From Alviniconcha marisindica (lineage: Eukaryota; Mollusca; Gastropoda; Provannidae), in the NCBI GenBank assembly GCA_018857735.1, contig JABMCL010003469.1:70001-134000 (forward strand): DNA of 64,000 bases. The letters run 5' to 3'. A program made the translations under genes and the position numbers. Shown one piece after another: positions 1-13,778 of the stretch; position 1 is the stretch's first letter; each line of letters begins with the position of its first letter. The notes below the pieces were generated by a model, which searched no databases, had not been told where the DNA came from, and saw only the letters and a program-made list of their open reading frames with translations.

Positions 1-406
1 CCTATTTTAGCCTCTCTGAGACAGAATGCGTGAAATAATGATAACTACTTGTTTAGAGAAAATATATTATATATTTTGTATAAACCCTATTTTTACCCGC
101 TGCTTGTAAAATAATTATGTTACCCTATCAGTCATTGCCTCCCTCTATGAAAGCTGAACCCATCTAGGCGTATAAGACGAAATACCAACACCACGGGATC
201 GACTTATTAATTAAGCTTGGCGAAACCAGGAAGGCCTCTGTCGATCAGTCACCAAGAGTAGGTTGCAATAGCCGACAGGACCGAGAGCAATTGTTGCTGA
301 CTGCAGACCCGGACCAAATAGTAATCAATATTTGCAGTTGAGGTTAGGGGCAGAAGAAAGGGAGGTAAACAAGCAGAAGAAAAGAGGTAATCTCTTTGGT
401 TGCGAA

Positions 407-983
407 CGAGTTCTCATATTTGTTGTGCCGTTTTCCCTTGCGTAAAAAGACATTTGAACGAGGTCTCATATTTGTTGTGCCGTTTTCCCTTGCGTAAAAA
501 GACATTTGAACGAGGTCTCATATTTGTTGTGCCGTTTTCCCTTGCGTAAAAAGACATTTGAACGAGGTCTCATATTTGTTGTGCCGTTTTCCCTTGCGTA
601 AAAAGACATTTGAACGAGGTCTCATATTTGTTGTGCCGTTTTCCCTTGTGTAAAAAGACATTTGAACGAGGTCTCATATTTGTTGTGCCGTTTTCCCTTG
701 CGTAAAAAGACATTTGAACGAGGTCTCATATTTGTTGTGCCGTTTTCCCTTGCGTAAAAAGACATTTGAACGAGGTCTCATATTTGTTGTGCCGTTTTCC
801 CTTGCGTAAAAAGACATTTGAACGAGGTCTCATATTTGTTGTGCCGTTTTCCCTTGCGTAAAAAAGACATTTGAACGAGGTCTCATATTTGTTGTGCCGT
901 TTTCCCTTGCGTAAAAAGACATTTGAGCGAGGTCTCATATTTGTTGTGCCGTTTTCCCTTGCGTAAAAAGACATTTGAGCTAG
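407..983. repeat. 52-bp minisatellite, 11 copies
   Basis: The word CATTTGAACGAGGTCTCAT recurs every 52 bases from 451 to 972. Copies are almost identical (one C-to-T, one A insertion, A-to-G near the end), which points to recent expansion or homogenisation. Confidence 0.95.
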
Positions 984-1160
984 ATTTCCAGTCGCTGGGT
1001 TTACCATTATGCCCGCACTGAAAGCGTTAAAAGAACTGTTCGAAACGTGCGTTATTCTATGGTCGATGCGCGTTTAGCAACACTGATTACAATACTTACG
1101 GACAGTACTTGAGTTTTTGTTTGTTGTTGTTGTTGTTTTAAAGTTTATTTTGTTAGTTTG

Positions 1161-1351
1161 TTTCTTTGTTTTAAGTCTGTTTTTCTGATTACATCAAACG
1201 CTGTTTCTGCGTATAGTGTAAACCCTTTAACCCGAGTGTTGTAGTAGACCTGCATATTTCTTTGTTTTAAGTCTGTTTTTCTGATTACATCAAACGCTGT
1301 TTCTGCGTATAGTGTAAACCCTTTAACCCGAGTGTTGTAGTAGACCTGCAC
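1161..1351. repeat. 96-bp tandem duplication
   Basis: Two near-identical copies begin at 1161 and 1257. Because 96 is divisible by three, the minus-strand ORF through them stays open and repeats a 32-residue block ending KTDLKQRN. No domain recognised. Confidence 0.9.
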
Positions 1352-2921
1352 CCTTGGTTTCTTCACATTTAATGTTCCAGTACAAGTTTGTAGGCGGGTC
1401 TGTTTGACACCAGACCCAGAGAGGGAACTCCCAACTTCACTCGAAACCATACCCGTGGCCATAAAAGACCAAGCTCCTTCTCCCCCGTTCCAGAACTGAA
1501 ATCCACAAGAGCATTTTTTTCCCGTCAGCAATACGCTTGTGGAAGAGCACCCCACCCCAGGCACCAACTGCTGGCCCCGCCCCTTCCCTCCGGCCTTCAG
1601 ATCCACCATTGCTGTGTGGTTGTGAAATGTCTGGTAGGCTTAAGCCCAATACCTGTTTTTAGCCCGCTTTGCTGTAACAGCCCTAGGTTTTATTAAAACA
1701 TTTATGCGTACCACCGGTTGCTGGAATGTTGCCCAAACTACTGGGATTCCCAAAGTACGACGAAGAAGAAGAAGAAGAAGACCATACCATCAATGTCTTT
1801 TTTTTTTAAATCAATAAGAAGAAAATGTCCCCAGCTTATATAAAACTTCATCAAAACCTAATTGCAATTCCCTTAACATACAGCTGGCTCTTCAGGTTTT
1901 CAAAAGAGATTTTATTCAATCTCGAGCAGGAACACGCTCACACACAAAATCTCACCGCCCACGACAGAATTCAGGCGGAGAATACGAAGAACGAGGACGC
2001 ACTCAATCAGAACGTTCAGATCCCATTATAATTATGTATTGAAGATGTTTATTTCTCATGATACGCTGTAGTTTTATAAACACAAAACCTGAATAAAAAC
2101 ATGTTTATAAAAAAAATCAAAAATCACAGACAGAGTTCTTATCAATATACTGAGTCGAATCGTGCAAAGCTGTATATTTTCGCCAGCTCCAACTTTGATA
2201 GCTGTGAGCTGACCACTTGTCAGTCCATAGGCTTGACCGCGGAGGGGACCTTGATTTCTGCGTCCGTGGTATCCCGTCGCGGGACTGTACAGGTTTAAAC
2301 TTTAAGTATAATTTTTAGTACATTAACAGAATAATGATCAGATTTTTTTGCTTTTTGTTGTTTGCATTGTTGCTGTTTTTGTTTGCTTGTTTGTTATTTT
2401 CTGTTGTTTTTCGCTTTGGCGTAAGTGCAAATTAGGTCAAGTGCACTTTCTGAGTGTGTGCATTTGCGACCACTTTTGCCTAATATTGTAATATTGTAGC
2501 AGTCTTCTTGTGGTCGTTTTGTGTTTGTAGGAGCGTAATAAAAGCATACTGTCTATAACACACTGTCTGATCACACAAAGTCATTCCCACAACATTGCAA
2601 TCATTCCCATAACCTTTCATGGCGCGTTGCAATGATGACGTCCGCATGACTTGTGAATTATTTGCTGCCGTTCCGCCCATGCATACAATTTTTTATAGCA
2701 AGTTAAGCCTGTTAGCTCACTCTCCAATGCAGCGACTACTGGTGCCCGTACGGCTGTCACATAATTATTGTATAGAATTTCTTTGGTTGCTATGGTGACT
2801 AGATTATTGTTTTAACCTCGTTTTCATAGATTATTTTTCAACTTCATTGTTTGTTCGTACCAGATACGGCACAAAACTTTGCTTCTAGTCTGATGTGAGA
2901 TGAAAGTTCCAAAATATAGAG

Positions 2922-2932
2922 GCTTGTGTGTG

Positions 2933-3003
<71 letters not shown>

Positions 3004-3051
3004 ATGTGTGTGTGTGTGCGTGCGTGCATGTGTGTGTGTGTGTGGTGCATG

Positions 3052-3082
<31 letters not shown>

Positions 3083-3090
3083 TGTGTCGT

Positions 3091-3163
<73 letters not shown>

Positions 3164-3169
3164 TGCGTG

Positions 3170-3237
<68 letters not shown>

Positions 3238-3243
3238 TGTGTG

Positions 3244-3336
<93 letters not shown>

Positions 3337-3338
3337 AG
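2922..3338. repeat. (GT)n with (GCGT)n blocks
   Basis: Over 400 bases of GT dinucleotide, starting with tetranucleotide GCGT runs. Long TH- and CV-rich ORFs here are artefacts of the repeat. Confidence 0.97.
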
Positions 3339-6300
3339 GGGGGTAGGAGTGGGGCATAGAACCAAAGAGACTACGCAGCGGAAGAGTTAAGGTGGGAGTT
3401 TTTTTGAGCCGACGAGCGTGCCTCTTTTCCCAGCGAATGGATTATGTTAGTGCCGCCCGCTATTATAGGTGGTCCCACGCAATAACAGCCCAGTCGTATT
3501 CTTTTCATAAGGGCCATTATACAAGGCTGGGAAGACGTGTCCGTGTCAGTGAATTAATTATGACTACCCGCTCCCAACTTTTTATCCTTCCTTGGTGAGC
3601 GATAGACTCTCCCGCGGGGGTTCTTCAGAAACCGGTATGTAATGGTACATACTATGGGTTCTTGAGATTCTCTTCACGTAATTATTCGACTATTCTTATG
3701 TACGTTACAATACAACTCAAAGGTGTCTGCAACGAAAAGAAGAGTCTCTACAAAGGGAGCATTGTAATTTGCTGTGCTGGTCTCAACCAGGTTTTCAACG
3801 ACATGATATACGGTTGAAGTCACTAAGAAGTGTATAGGTGGTATGTTGGTGGCTGTTGGTGGCTGTGAAGACAGTTGACTTTTTTTTTTTTTTTTTAGTC
3901 ATCTTAATCGCCCTGATATAACTGTCATTACTGACTCGGCATAAAAAAAAGTTATTCCTTCCTTCGTCACTTCAGTGGTCCTTCAGTGTCCTTTGTGGCA
4001 TCGCAGGGCTAACAGAGTTATCCCAAAGTTATTCAGAGTTGTCTCCTCATTCACTCTGTTAGTATGGTCCTTCAGTGTCCTTTGTGGCGTCGCAGGAGCT
4101 GCAGTGATCTCAAACCAGTTTCGCAGTAAGGCCTAACTGTAATCCTAAACTCCAAGTATCGGTTTATGACGTCCTTTTCCCAAGAAGTGCCAGAAAGCGA
4201 GGCTTGGAGTGTGCTGCAGTCCTGGCCTTCAATAATGGAGCGATGTCGTGTGAACTTTCTGATTGCCAGAAAGTGAGGGAGCACAGGCCGGCGAACAAAG
4301 CTGATGTCACAAACGGCTTGTGCATCAGAAAGCTTGAAATGTTGTGAAACACTATACTTGCATGAGCAAAGCTAAGACTCGCTCCATGGCTCGTGTTGAG
4401 GAGAGATGGAGAAGCGAAAGGCGACTTACCCAGAGCTGGATAAAGCAGAGCCTTTGTCAGTTAGATAAACAGGTACGGGAACTGCCTCAGCGACAATATT
4501 GAGGACTCCTCTGAGAGGTGGCTTTGGACGCACACGGGTTTCCTCGAGCGCTTAGATACCGTATCGGTGTGATGAACGAAAGAAGGCATTCGTGACAATC
4601 TTCACCTCCAGCTAGTCACGAGAGTCTCCTGTTCTGGGGGGTCGTAAGAACTTTCTGGTGGCTAGAGAGTCAATGATAATTATGTGTGTGCGTGTAGGTA
4701 TGCATTTAGAAGAGAGAGAGAGGGGGGGGGGAGGGGGGGAGAAAGAGAGGGAAAGTGAGGGAGAGAGAGAGAGGGGGAGAGGGAATGTCTGCTGGGGGGG
4801 GGGGGGTCAGTGATAATTATGTGTGCGCGTGTATGTGTGCATGTATGTGTGCATAATGAAGGTTCCAGGCGAGATCAAAAGATCAAGAGATCTAGAGGGG
4901 GGAGGTGGAGCTGGACCTTCAAGTTAGCCCAGAAGAAATCATGAGTAGGGAGGTGGAGCTGGGCTGCGAAAGTTGGACTTCTTTCGTTTCGAGTTGTTCC
5001 TCAACAGCAGTGCAACGGACATTGTCCTTGTGACTCTGCCCAAGCACGGCAGTTGAAACAGCAGTTGTACAGTGCACTAGTCGCTGGGCAATGGCGAGGG
5101 GACACCGCCTTAACACTTCCATTGTTCTGGCGGCGGTCCACGATCTCTCCGGTCTTTTTCGGGCGGTATCCGCGGTCGAGCCTTCACTCTTTCGTCCCCT
5201 CCCCCCCCCCCCCCCCCACCCCGCCCCCGTCCCGTCCCTAATAAGCCATCTCGCTTCTGTGAACGTAAAGCAGAATGTACTCATGTGTGCATTTTGGAGA
5301 AAGAAAGAGGGTGACGGCGTGAGAGAGAATGACTGCTGGGGGGAGGGAGGGGTCTGCCGATCAGAAAATACAAGCCAATTTCGCCGCAAGTTTCGACGCG
5401 TTAGCAGTATATCTTAGATTTTTTTATGCATTTATAGACAGCTATCAAAGCAAACAAAACGAAACAAAATCAACGACTATAGTGACAATTTTTTTTAATA
5501 ATTTTTGTTTTGTTTAACCCGCTATGATAATTTTAAATGATATATATATATCTCGAGACGTAGAAAGAGGACGTGCACAACGATCTTGCACGAAAGGGCG
5601 AGAAAGGGCCATCGTCAATCAGATCAACTCATGAACTAGCTCTTTCAAAGGTAACGGCGAAAAAACTGCCGAGACATGCACATGGCCGTTCCCAAACTCG
5701 TAGACGCAACCCCGAACTATACTGTGCTGGACTATGTCAGTTCTCAGAGACTAAAGATTTGACTGATCAGACGTACGTGACTTGACCTAGGTAACCCCAG
5801 TGTCTTTCTTGTTGATATAGTGACCTCGGGGAGGGAGGGGGAGGGTCTGATGCAGCAAACGTCGCACGCATTCGAATCGGAACCCACTCGTATCGCTCAA
5901 TGATCTTGAAAAAACTCGTGACAAAAGGTTCGCACTACCCAGACACCGAATGTTAACCCTTTCCAAGTCGTAGGGACGTCATTTGAACGTCCTTGTTAAA
6001 GTGCTTTCAATAGACGTCACATGACCTCCGGTTTGAATTCCGACTTATCAAGCAATCTATAGTTCGGCAAAGTTTTCAAAATGAACAGTTCTCTTTACCT
6101 TAGCGTGTCTTCGGGGACATTCTAGGAAGCAAGTTGAACCAGTAGCACAAATTCATCCGCAGGGAAAGGGTTGTTTAAGACACCTTTATTCAACAGCTGT
6201 AAGCTATTAAACGGATGACAATTTCCGTAGAAGTGCCTTATCAAACGTACCAAGCATTATATTAGGCCTACACACATTGCAGGTAAAAACGAGTAGCCCA

Positions 6301-6527
6301 CACAAAGATACCCCCTCGGTCGTGTATACAATAACGTAGACCTGAAATACGATCACCGAACGCATGCCACAACGATTCCTTTTCATAAAATACTTAATAT
6401 GCTCACCTGATCTCATCTGGCGTCTCTCGGCACACCTCTAGGGGCTGAATTACAATGAGAGATGTGCAGTGTGTGCGTGGCTGCCGGTGTTTACGCAAAA
6501 TCGTGCAAACACCATATCTCCCCTGAC

Positions 6528-6690
6528 GTTCAGTTCAGTTCAAGATAGTATCTACTCGCTCGGGATAGTCTGCGATCCACAATTCCTCTCAGAATATTTC
6601 CCCAGTGCTGCTCTTCAGACAGTTTTGATGTTGGTCTGACTGATGACAGCTCTGTCTCGTCTTTTTAAAACAGATCGCAGACTATTGCTT
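6528..6690. repeat. Dispersed repeat family A, copy 1
   Basis: Starts with a GTTCAGTTCAG word and shares the order of blocks (CGCTCGG, CTCTCAG, CAGTTTTGATG-like, GTCTGA-TGA, CTCTCGTC-TTTTTAA) with 15285-15450. Both copies are diverged. Probably a short interspersed element; class unknown. Confidence 0.55.
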
Positions 6691-7049
6691 TTCTGTGTGC
6701 TGCTGATCTCTTCCAGGCAGCCGGTGGTGTGATGTCCCTGGCTTTGTGCCCGAGGCAATGCCTCAAGTTTCTCAACACTTCTACTCTCTGAGACACACGT
6801 GATATGTGACAGATGCTTTTGTTTTCTATTTGTTTGTTGCTGTTTTTGTTTGTTGTTGTTTTGGGGGGTTGTGCTAATCTATCGATTTGCTCGGCCGCTT
6901 ACCTTGACTTCAGGATGGTCAGGACGGTAGCTCTAAAGGGTTTCCACATATCACCAAAGCTTAACAAATTAGCGTCCATGACCACACTTGAATGACGGTT
7001 ACATTTTAGTGATCCTGTAGGGCCTGCTCGCATTTATCTGGCCTATCTC

Positions 7050-7660
7050 AAACTCATGCATTTTCATCCACCTCAGACTCATTTTCGTCATTTCAGACCA
7101 GTTTTTATCCACCTCAGACTCGTTTTTTTTTTCCTTTCTATTTCAGACTTACTTTATCCGATTTCAGACTCGCTTTCATCCATTTCAGACATATTTGAAT
7201 CCATTTCAGACTCATTTCATTTATTCTGTACTTCTTTTAATCCTCTTGACACTCGGTCGTTTTAGTTAATTTCAGACTTAATTAATTCTAGACTCGTTTT
7301 GACTCGCACTAGTTTCCATCCATTTCAGACATATTTTAACCAATTTCAGACTCGTTTTTTTATTCACTTCAGGCTTGTTTCAATCTATATCGGACTCGTT
7401 TCTATCCATTTTAGACCTATTTTAACCAATTTCAGACTCGTTTTCATTCACTTCAGGCTTGTTTCAATCCATTTCGGACTCGTTTACATCCATTTCAGAC
7501 CTATTTTAACCAGTTTCAGACTCGTTTTCATTCGTTTCACGCTCCCTTTTGCCCACTCACTCTCAGTGACCCGATGCTTGTTTCCATTCAGTTCATACCC
7601 TCATATCGCAGGCTCGTGTTCATCCATCACAGACTCATTATCATCCACTCCATTCCACTA
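7050..7660. repeat. Degenerate about 20-25-bp minisatellite
   Basis: Units contain CATTTCAGACTCGTTTTCAT with variable spacing. The plus-strand ORFs inside are repeat artefacts. Confidence 0.85.
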
Positions 7661-8279
7661 AGTCTGAGCTGTTTGCGTATTGCTGGAACTTCTGCTGTGG
7701 ACGGAGAACAACAGCAAAGCATTGTGGTCCCAGTCAAATTGTCTGTTCCTTCCGCAGCAAAGCGTGACCCAATGACGCATCAAAAGCAGGATCATTTACG
7801 GTTGGCTGGAAAACAGCGAGAAACTCGCGACGTATAAAGCTCCCTAATGTGCCTTTCGTCGACGGACTAGCTGCTATACAGTCAGGGTACTTTGATTCCG
7901 TGATGAGAGGGATATGGATCTGGGATTGGATTCCGACCTACTTCGCTGCCCAATACCCGACTCTCCAGGGAAATAGGCCTTTCTTCACCGTCCTGAAGTC
8001 AGATAATGACGAAACAGTGACGTGATTCCTGCAGGGTTCCCGCCGCAGCAGGTGTAATGCTCTTTGAAGATCGTTCGACCGAGTTTCGAGGAGTCAATAT
8101 TAGAGTAGGGGTGAGCAGTGGTGGTAGTGGTGGTGGTGGTTGGGGAGAAGTGGTGGTGGTGGGGTGGGGGGGGGGGGGGGGTTATCAGCGTGACTCTCAT
8201 CTTGTGTTGGTTTTCGTTTCTCTTTCTTTCTCTTTTCATTCCGTCTTTTCTTTTGCTTTGCTGATTTTGTCGTTGTTGT

Positions 8280-8420
8280 TGCCGTGATAGTCTGGTCGTC
8301 TGTCTGTCTCTGCTGCCGTGATAGTCTGGTCGTCTGTCTGTCTGTCTGTCTCTGTGTGTGTCTGTCTCTCTGTTTCTGTTTCTGTCTCTGTCTCTGTCTC
8401 TCTCTTTCTCTGTCTCTCTG

Positions 8421-8505
<85 letters not shown>

Positions 8506-8516
8506 ACACACACACA

Positions 8517-8571
<55 letters not shown>

Positions 8572-8592
8572 TCTCTCTCTCTCTCTCTCTGT
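8280..8592. repeat. (TCTG)n/(TC)n/(CA)n compound microsatellite
   Basis: Begins with TGTCTGTC runs, then long CT tracts interrupted by two short CA blocks. A GGT/poly-G tract lies just upstream at about 8115-8180. Confidence 0.95.
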
Positions 8593-8996
8593 GTTGTTGA
8601 CCTTGTAAACCAAGAGCGGTCCGGGCTACGAACAAGGACCAGTGTGGGATTATGGGACGGTTAGCTGGAAAGGCCAACAAGCCACAGTCACCCGACGACA
8701 CAGATCTTGGATAACGCACGCGCTACCCCGTGTTTGCGGAGATATCGTCTTGGTCAACAGTGTTTGATCGTTGGTGATCGACGCCATGGTCGATAGCGAT
8801 TAACTCCAAAATGGACAAGGTGATATGAGATATAGAGCGGAGGGCGATTTGAGTCATCAATATGATGGACAGCATGCAGACAGGAAATGTGTAAAGTGCC
8901 TACTTTGGTGGCCAACGCGTGTACAGACAAACCATATGCGTCAAAACAAGTATCATCATTCAATAATATATATATATATATAAAACTTTAAAAAAT

Positions 8997-8999
<3 letters not shown>

Positions 9000-9045
<46 letters not shown>

Positions 9046-9094
9046 AGGCCGCGCGCGCGCGCGCGCGAACGCACGCACGTACGCACGCACACAT

Positions 9095-9159
<65 letters not shown>
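9000..9159. repeat. (CA)n microsatellite with a CG-rich core
   Basis: CA dinucleotides flank a central alternating GCGCGC run near 9052-9066, a sequence with Z-DNA-forming potential. Confidence 0.95.
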
Positions 9160-9163
<4 letters not shown>

Positions 9164-9419
9164 AAAAAACAAAACGAGAAGAGTAAGTAAGTTGGTGTTT
9201 TACGCCCAGTCAACCGGTACGGTTATATTAGGGCAGTAAGAAGAAAAAACAGAAGGAGCAGAATAATGAAGAAGAAGCTGCACAAAGATCACCTATACAT
9301 GTAGCTGAACCAGCACTTGTTTTGTTCTTAACTTTTGCGTATAGTTGATATGAACATTAGTAGTACAAATCCTATCCCAAACCTCTCTATGGATACTAAG
9401 CAACTATACAGCGCATGGA

Positions 9420-9845
9420 ATAAGACAGTCACAGTCCTCTGGAAAGCCCCGTCGTGGGGTATACAGTCCATGGAATAGATAGTCTCAGTCCTTTGGATAG
9501 TCCCGCGGTGGGGTATACAGTCCATGGAATAGATAGCTCAGTCCTTTGGATAGTCCCGCGGTGGGGTATACAGTCCATGGAATAGATAGTCTCAGTCCTT
9601 TGGATAGTCCCGCGGTGGGGTATACAGTCCATGGAATAGATAGTCTCAGTCCTTTGGAAAGTCCCGCGGTGGGTATACAGTCCCGCGGTGGGGTCCATGG
9701 AATAAATAGTCTCAGTCCTTAGGATAGTCCCGTTGTGGGGTATACAGTCCATAGAATAGAGAGTCTCAGCCCTTTGGATAGTCCCACAGTGGGGTATACA
9801 GTCCAAGTCTCAGTCTTTTGGATAGTCCCGCAGTGGCATACAGCG
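9420..9845. repeat. About 54-bp minisatellite, about 8 copies
   Basis: Units carry GTCCATGGAATAGATAG, CAGTCCTTTGGATAGTCCCG and GGGGTATACA. One copy is rearranged near 9665-9695. Confidence 0.92.
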
Positions 9846-10183
9846 CTCGCAGAAATAGAGATACCCTCTGTTGAGAATCCGAACTGCACCTGTTCTCCCT
9901 TTGAAGCCTGGTGTAGGTCAGAATATAGCCACGCATGCTTTGCCCACTGCCAGGAATGTCTTCATTGTCCGGATTTCTACTTTCCCGATCCATTCATTTT
10001 TATTTATTTATTTTTTAATTCAGTCGTGCTTGGAATCAGAGGGTCACGTATGTCTCGTACATACACTTTTCTCCGGTTACAAGCTAGCAGAAGTTAAAAA
10101 AAAAAAAAAAAGGTTTCCAAAGTGCTGGTTGAAGAATATGTCATTCCAGGCCAGTTCTTGTCGATAACCTGTATACGAGCAGA

Positions 10184-10184
10184 G

Positions 10185-10231
<47 letters not shown>
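10184..10231. repeat. (CT)n microsatellite
   Basis: About 48 bases of pure CT. Confidence 0.95.
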
Positions 10232-10233
<2 letters not shown>

Positions 10234-10974
10234 TGGTTTAGCTCCTGACACAAATCCCTCTAGACTGCACTGAACTATGCAGACGCCTTCCGGCATGCAA
10301 TGACATATCGATGTGCTGAGTGCTAGCAAAGACTAGTGTTTGGCAGAACGGATGTAATTTTCACGCACATCGCGCACGTTTTTCTCGTGTCCTCCATACC
10401 GTGCAGTGCACGCGTGCATGAAATTCAGTGCAGGTGGACCAGAGAGCAAGACTTCGGCTCCCAGACCTGTATAGAGGTTTTGTCGATGTGTGTTTTAAGC
10501 TTGAATAGGCTTGAATGTCTGTTCAGTGTTTTAATCAGTTGCTTAACTTTTGAGCTTGAGCATATATTCGGCTATGGAAGGCCCACTTTTGATTGCAGAC
10601 TTGACCACTAGAATCGGCTGCTTCTCAATACTGCATGTACATAATTTAACGACTATCGATGTTTCGACATGGTCGCTCAGTTTGGAGGAATCTACTCGCT
10701 TGCAGCTCTGGTCAGACATGTGTGACGTGTGTCTGACCCTCATTCACATTCACTCGTCTTTGAGGTGACCGACCCTGTGTTGTCGACTGGGCGCTAAAAT
10801 CCAATAACTAACTGCTCCTTCACATTCATGTTACTTTTAAAAATGTGGCGAAGTTCTCTCTCTCTCTCTCGTTCTCTTTCTCTGCCTCTGCTTCTGCCTT
10901 CCTGCCTGCCTGCCCCTCTGACTGTCTGTCTGCATGTCTGTCTGTCTCTTTCGATCCCCTCTCTCTGTCTCACA

Positions 10975-11055
10975 ACATACCCCGGCGTTCCGTTCGATGA
11001 GATAAAGGAAGAAAGGAGATGGGGGGGGGGATTCAAGAGAGATAGAGAGATGGAA
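10975..11055. repeat. Dispersed repeat family B, copy 1
   Basis: About 75 bases running from GGCGTTCCGTTCGATGAG through AAGGAAGAAAGGAGATGGGG to ATTCAAGAGAGA match 12465-12545 closely in the same orientation. Confidence 0.8.
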
Positions 11056-11095
11056 GAAAAAAGAGAGGAGTGCGGGGGGGGGGGCAGAGAGTGAA

Positions 11096-11896
11096 CTCGA
11101 ACTCGAACTCGAAAACTTTATTTTACAAGGATTGTAGTTTAGGTTCAGTCAAAACCTGTCTAACAACTAGTCCTTGCTAAGCTACTGATGAATAGATATC
11201 AAATTACAGGCATTATTTATATACATATAGGCATGAATGAGTGAGTGAAACGTTATACATGAGAATTTCCACACAAAACAGCGTGCTCACAGCGCCAGAT
11301 GAACACATGCCATACATCATTCAGTTACCTATTATGAGCATACGGTGAACATATTATGAGCAAATGAAGCAGCGGAACATCTGATCAGTTCATATGACTA
11401 GTATTGGAAAAGAAAACAGAAGCAGTCAATGCTTATCTTATAAAGAACAGTATGGGAGAAGGGGGTGGATTGGGCGGAGTATTATGTCACAGTCCATCCT
11501 ATGTAACTACTTCAAGGTGTGCACGAAGTTTACGCTTGAAGGAGCTGAGTGACTGACAAGATCTGACTGTCAGAAGTAGGTTGTTCCATAGATAAGCACC
11601 AGAGAATGATATACTTGTTTTGAATATGTCTATCCTTGGCCTAGGCAAACTAAGGTGATAGTTCCTAGAACTGGAACAGCATGAAGGAGTGTGTGTGTAC
11701 AGGTTAGATATGTACTCTGGGGCCTCATTGCTAATGACCCTGTACATGAACAAACCTTTGTTATATTCAAGTTGTTTTTGTAGGCTCATTATTCTCATCT
11801 CCTTTAGTTTCTGGTCAGTAGTTAGAGTTGTATCTGGAAGGATTAACTTTACAGCTCTTCTGTGCAGAGAATTTAATCTCTTTTTGAGAACATCAC

Positions 11897-11897
<1 letters not shown>
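11096..11897 (-). mobile_element. 5'-truncated non-LTR retrotransposon (CR1/L2/jockey-like), 3' end
   Basis: On the minus strand the ORF ending at 11499 encodes the C-terminal tail of a LINE reverse-transcriptase protein: LKKRLNSLHRRAVKLILPDT, then LQKQLEYNKGLFMYRVISNE, APEYISNLY, a basic SLPRPRIDIFKTS block and FSGAYLWNNLL. This order is characteristic of the region behind the RT domain in CR1/L2/jockey-type elements. The 3' untranslated part runs to about 11096 and ends in a short TTCGAG repeat tail. The 5' side stops abruptly at a GA microsatellite near 11898, so endonuclease and RT domains are missing. It is a dead copy. Exact clade is uncertain. Confidence 0.8.
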
Positions 11898-11978
<81 letters not shown>

Positions 11979-12070
11979 TCACTCACTCACTCACTCACTC
12001 ACACAAACACACACACACACACACACGCTCTCTCATTCACTCACTCACTATTCACTCACTCACTCACATA
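11898..12070. repeat. GA / CA / CACT compound microsatellite
   Basis: GA run, then CA run, then ACTC tetranucleotides, then more CA and CACT. Confidence 0.93.
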
Positions 12071-12464
12071 CACTTGCAACTATACGCACCCCATGTCGTA
12101 TGCTTGCCATCAGTGACAGATAACTAAACGGTTTGATTTCAGCTGAAGAATACGACTGCGGGTCGAACCCAGTGCGACACGGAGAACAAGTGAAGGCCAA
12201 ACAGCGGGGCAGGATGGGGCGTCGTCAGTCCCGATTCAACACGGGGCATGCATGCTGACGGCAGTATCAATGGGCCTGTGATTGCTCCGGTGCCGGCGGC
12301 CTTTGCTCGGCGATTGTTGGCAGTCTTTGCTCTTTCCTCGGGGACACACAATAGGTATCCAGGGTAAAGGCATAATTCTGTGACTCTGTGCTTTCGTCTC
12401 AGTTATGCACAGTGATGAATTTTAAAGGGGCAGTCACGGCGCGTAGCTTTTGATTTCACAATAT

Positions 12465-12545
12465 GTCCTGGCGTTCCGTGCGATGAGTTAAAGGAAGAAA
12501 GGAGATGGGGGGCGGGATAATTCAAGAGAGAGAGAGACAGAGAGA
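12465..12545. repeat. Dispersed repeat family B, copy 2
   Basis: Close copy of 10975-11055, about 1.5 kb downstream. The pair flanks the LINE fragment and several GA/CA tracts. Confidence 0.8.
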
Positions 12546-12614
12546 AAATACGCTTGACTGAATAAGGGAGGATTAAACTCAGATTTTTATTATTATTCAG
12601 CCATCGCCCAACTA

Positions 12615-12718
12615 ACTGAGAGAGAGAGAGAGAGGGGGGGGAGAATAATGAGAGAAAGAGAGAGGGAGGGTGGGGGGGGAGAGAAGATGAGAAGAAGAGG
12701 TGGGTGGGGAGGAGGGGG

Positions 12719-12806
<88 letters not shown>
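12615..12806. repeat. (GA)n purine tract with G runs
   Basis: About 190 bases of nearly pure purine on the plus strand, a mirror-repeat-rich sequence able to form triplex DNA. Confidence 0.93.
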
Positions 12807-13530
12807 ATAAACACGCCATAAACATAAGATAGACCCTATTATCAGTTTCCGTTACATCTCCTTGCAGAGATCTTAAGCTGTCCCCTAGATCTTATTCAGA
12901 GAGACGTTGTGGCTTGGCAATCAAAAACCGATCATGTCAAAGCACGACTGGTGTCTGGTTGCATAACCGTGCCTTCCATGCTAATTCCCACGCCCGCAAA
13001 GCCATTCTGTTGCACCGCACTCCACCGTGGCAGACCCCGGACATAAAGCGTGCGTGTTGCCTCATACAAAACGAATTGAATGGCTTGTTTGGCACGGAGA
13101 CACGTACATCGTTAGGTAATTCCATTTCCTCTCCCGTAACTTGTGGGACTTTAATTTTGTTGTGCACAATGCCTCCGTTTTCAGCCAAGCAAAATACGCC
13201 CTCAACCCCCTAAAGGGGGAGAGAAAGAAAGAAGAAAGGAAAAGAAAAGAAAAGAAAAAAGGAATGCCTACCCCACCTGAGACTAGTTTCTGTGGGAATT
13301 GGAATTGTCCTCTCCAAGGTCAGACAGGGGCGACTCAGACTGCTAATTATTTTCTGACATTGCTGAGATTTGTACGGAATTCAACAACGACAACGTTTTT
13401 CTCTGCTGTGAAATTTTCAATGTCCGCTAGAATATCTAACACATTGGATCTAGTTTTTGTTGTTGCTGTTGTTTTATCCGAAGAAGTATAGTACAGACAC
13501 TGAGCATACCACCCTGAGACATGCATGTGC

Positions 13531-13778
<248 letters not shown>

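Noticed and set aside
2824..3390. Long His/Thr- or Cys/Val-rich ORFs on both strands
   Set aside because: They are translations of (GT)n and (GCGT)n. Similar ORFs at 8284-8664, 13457-14042, 31212-31677, 43045-43796 and 51980-52720 are rejected for the same reason.
9184..9330. Possible SINE (GTAAGTTGGTGTTTTACGCC start)
   Set aside because: The word resembles molluscan repeat starts from memory, but there is no second copy in the window and no tail or promoter boxes I could verify.
11689..12123. Plus-strand 144-codon ORF over the LINE
   Set aside because: Shadow of the minus-strand retrotransposon coding tail; its second half is GA/CA repeat.
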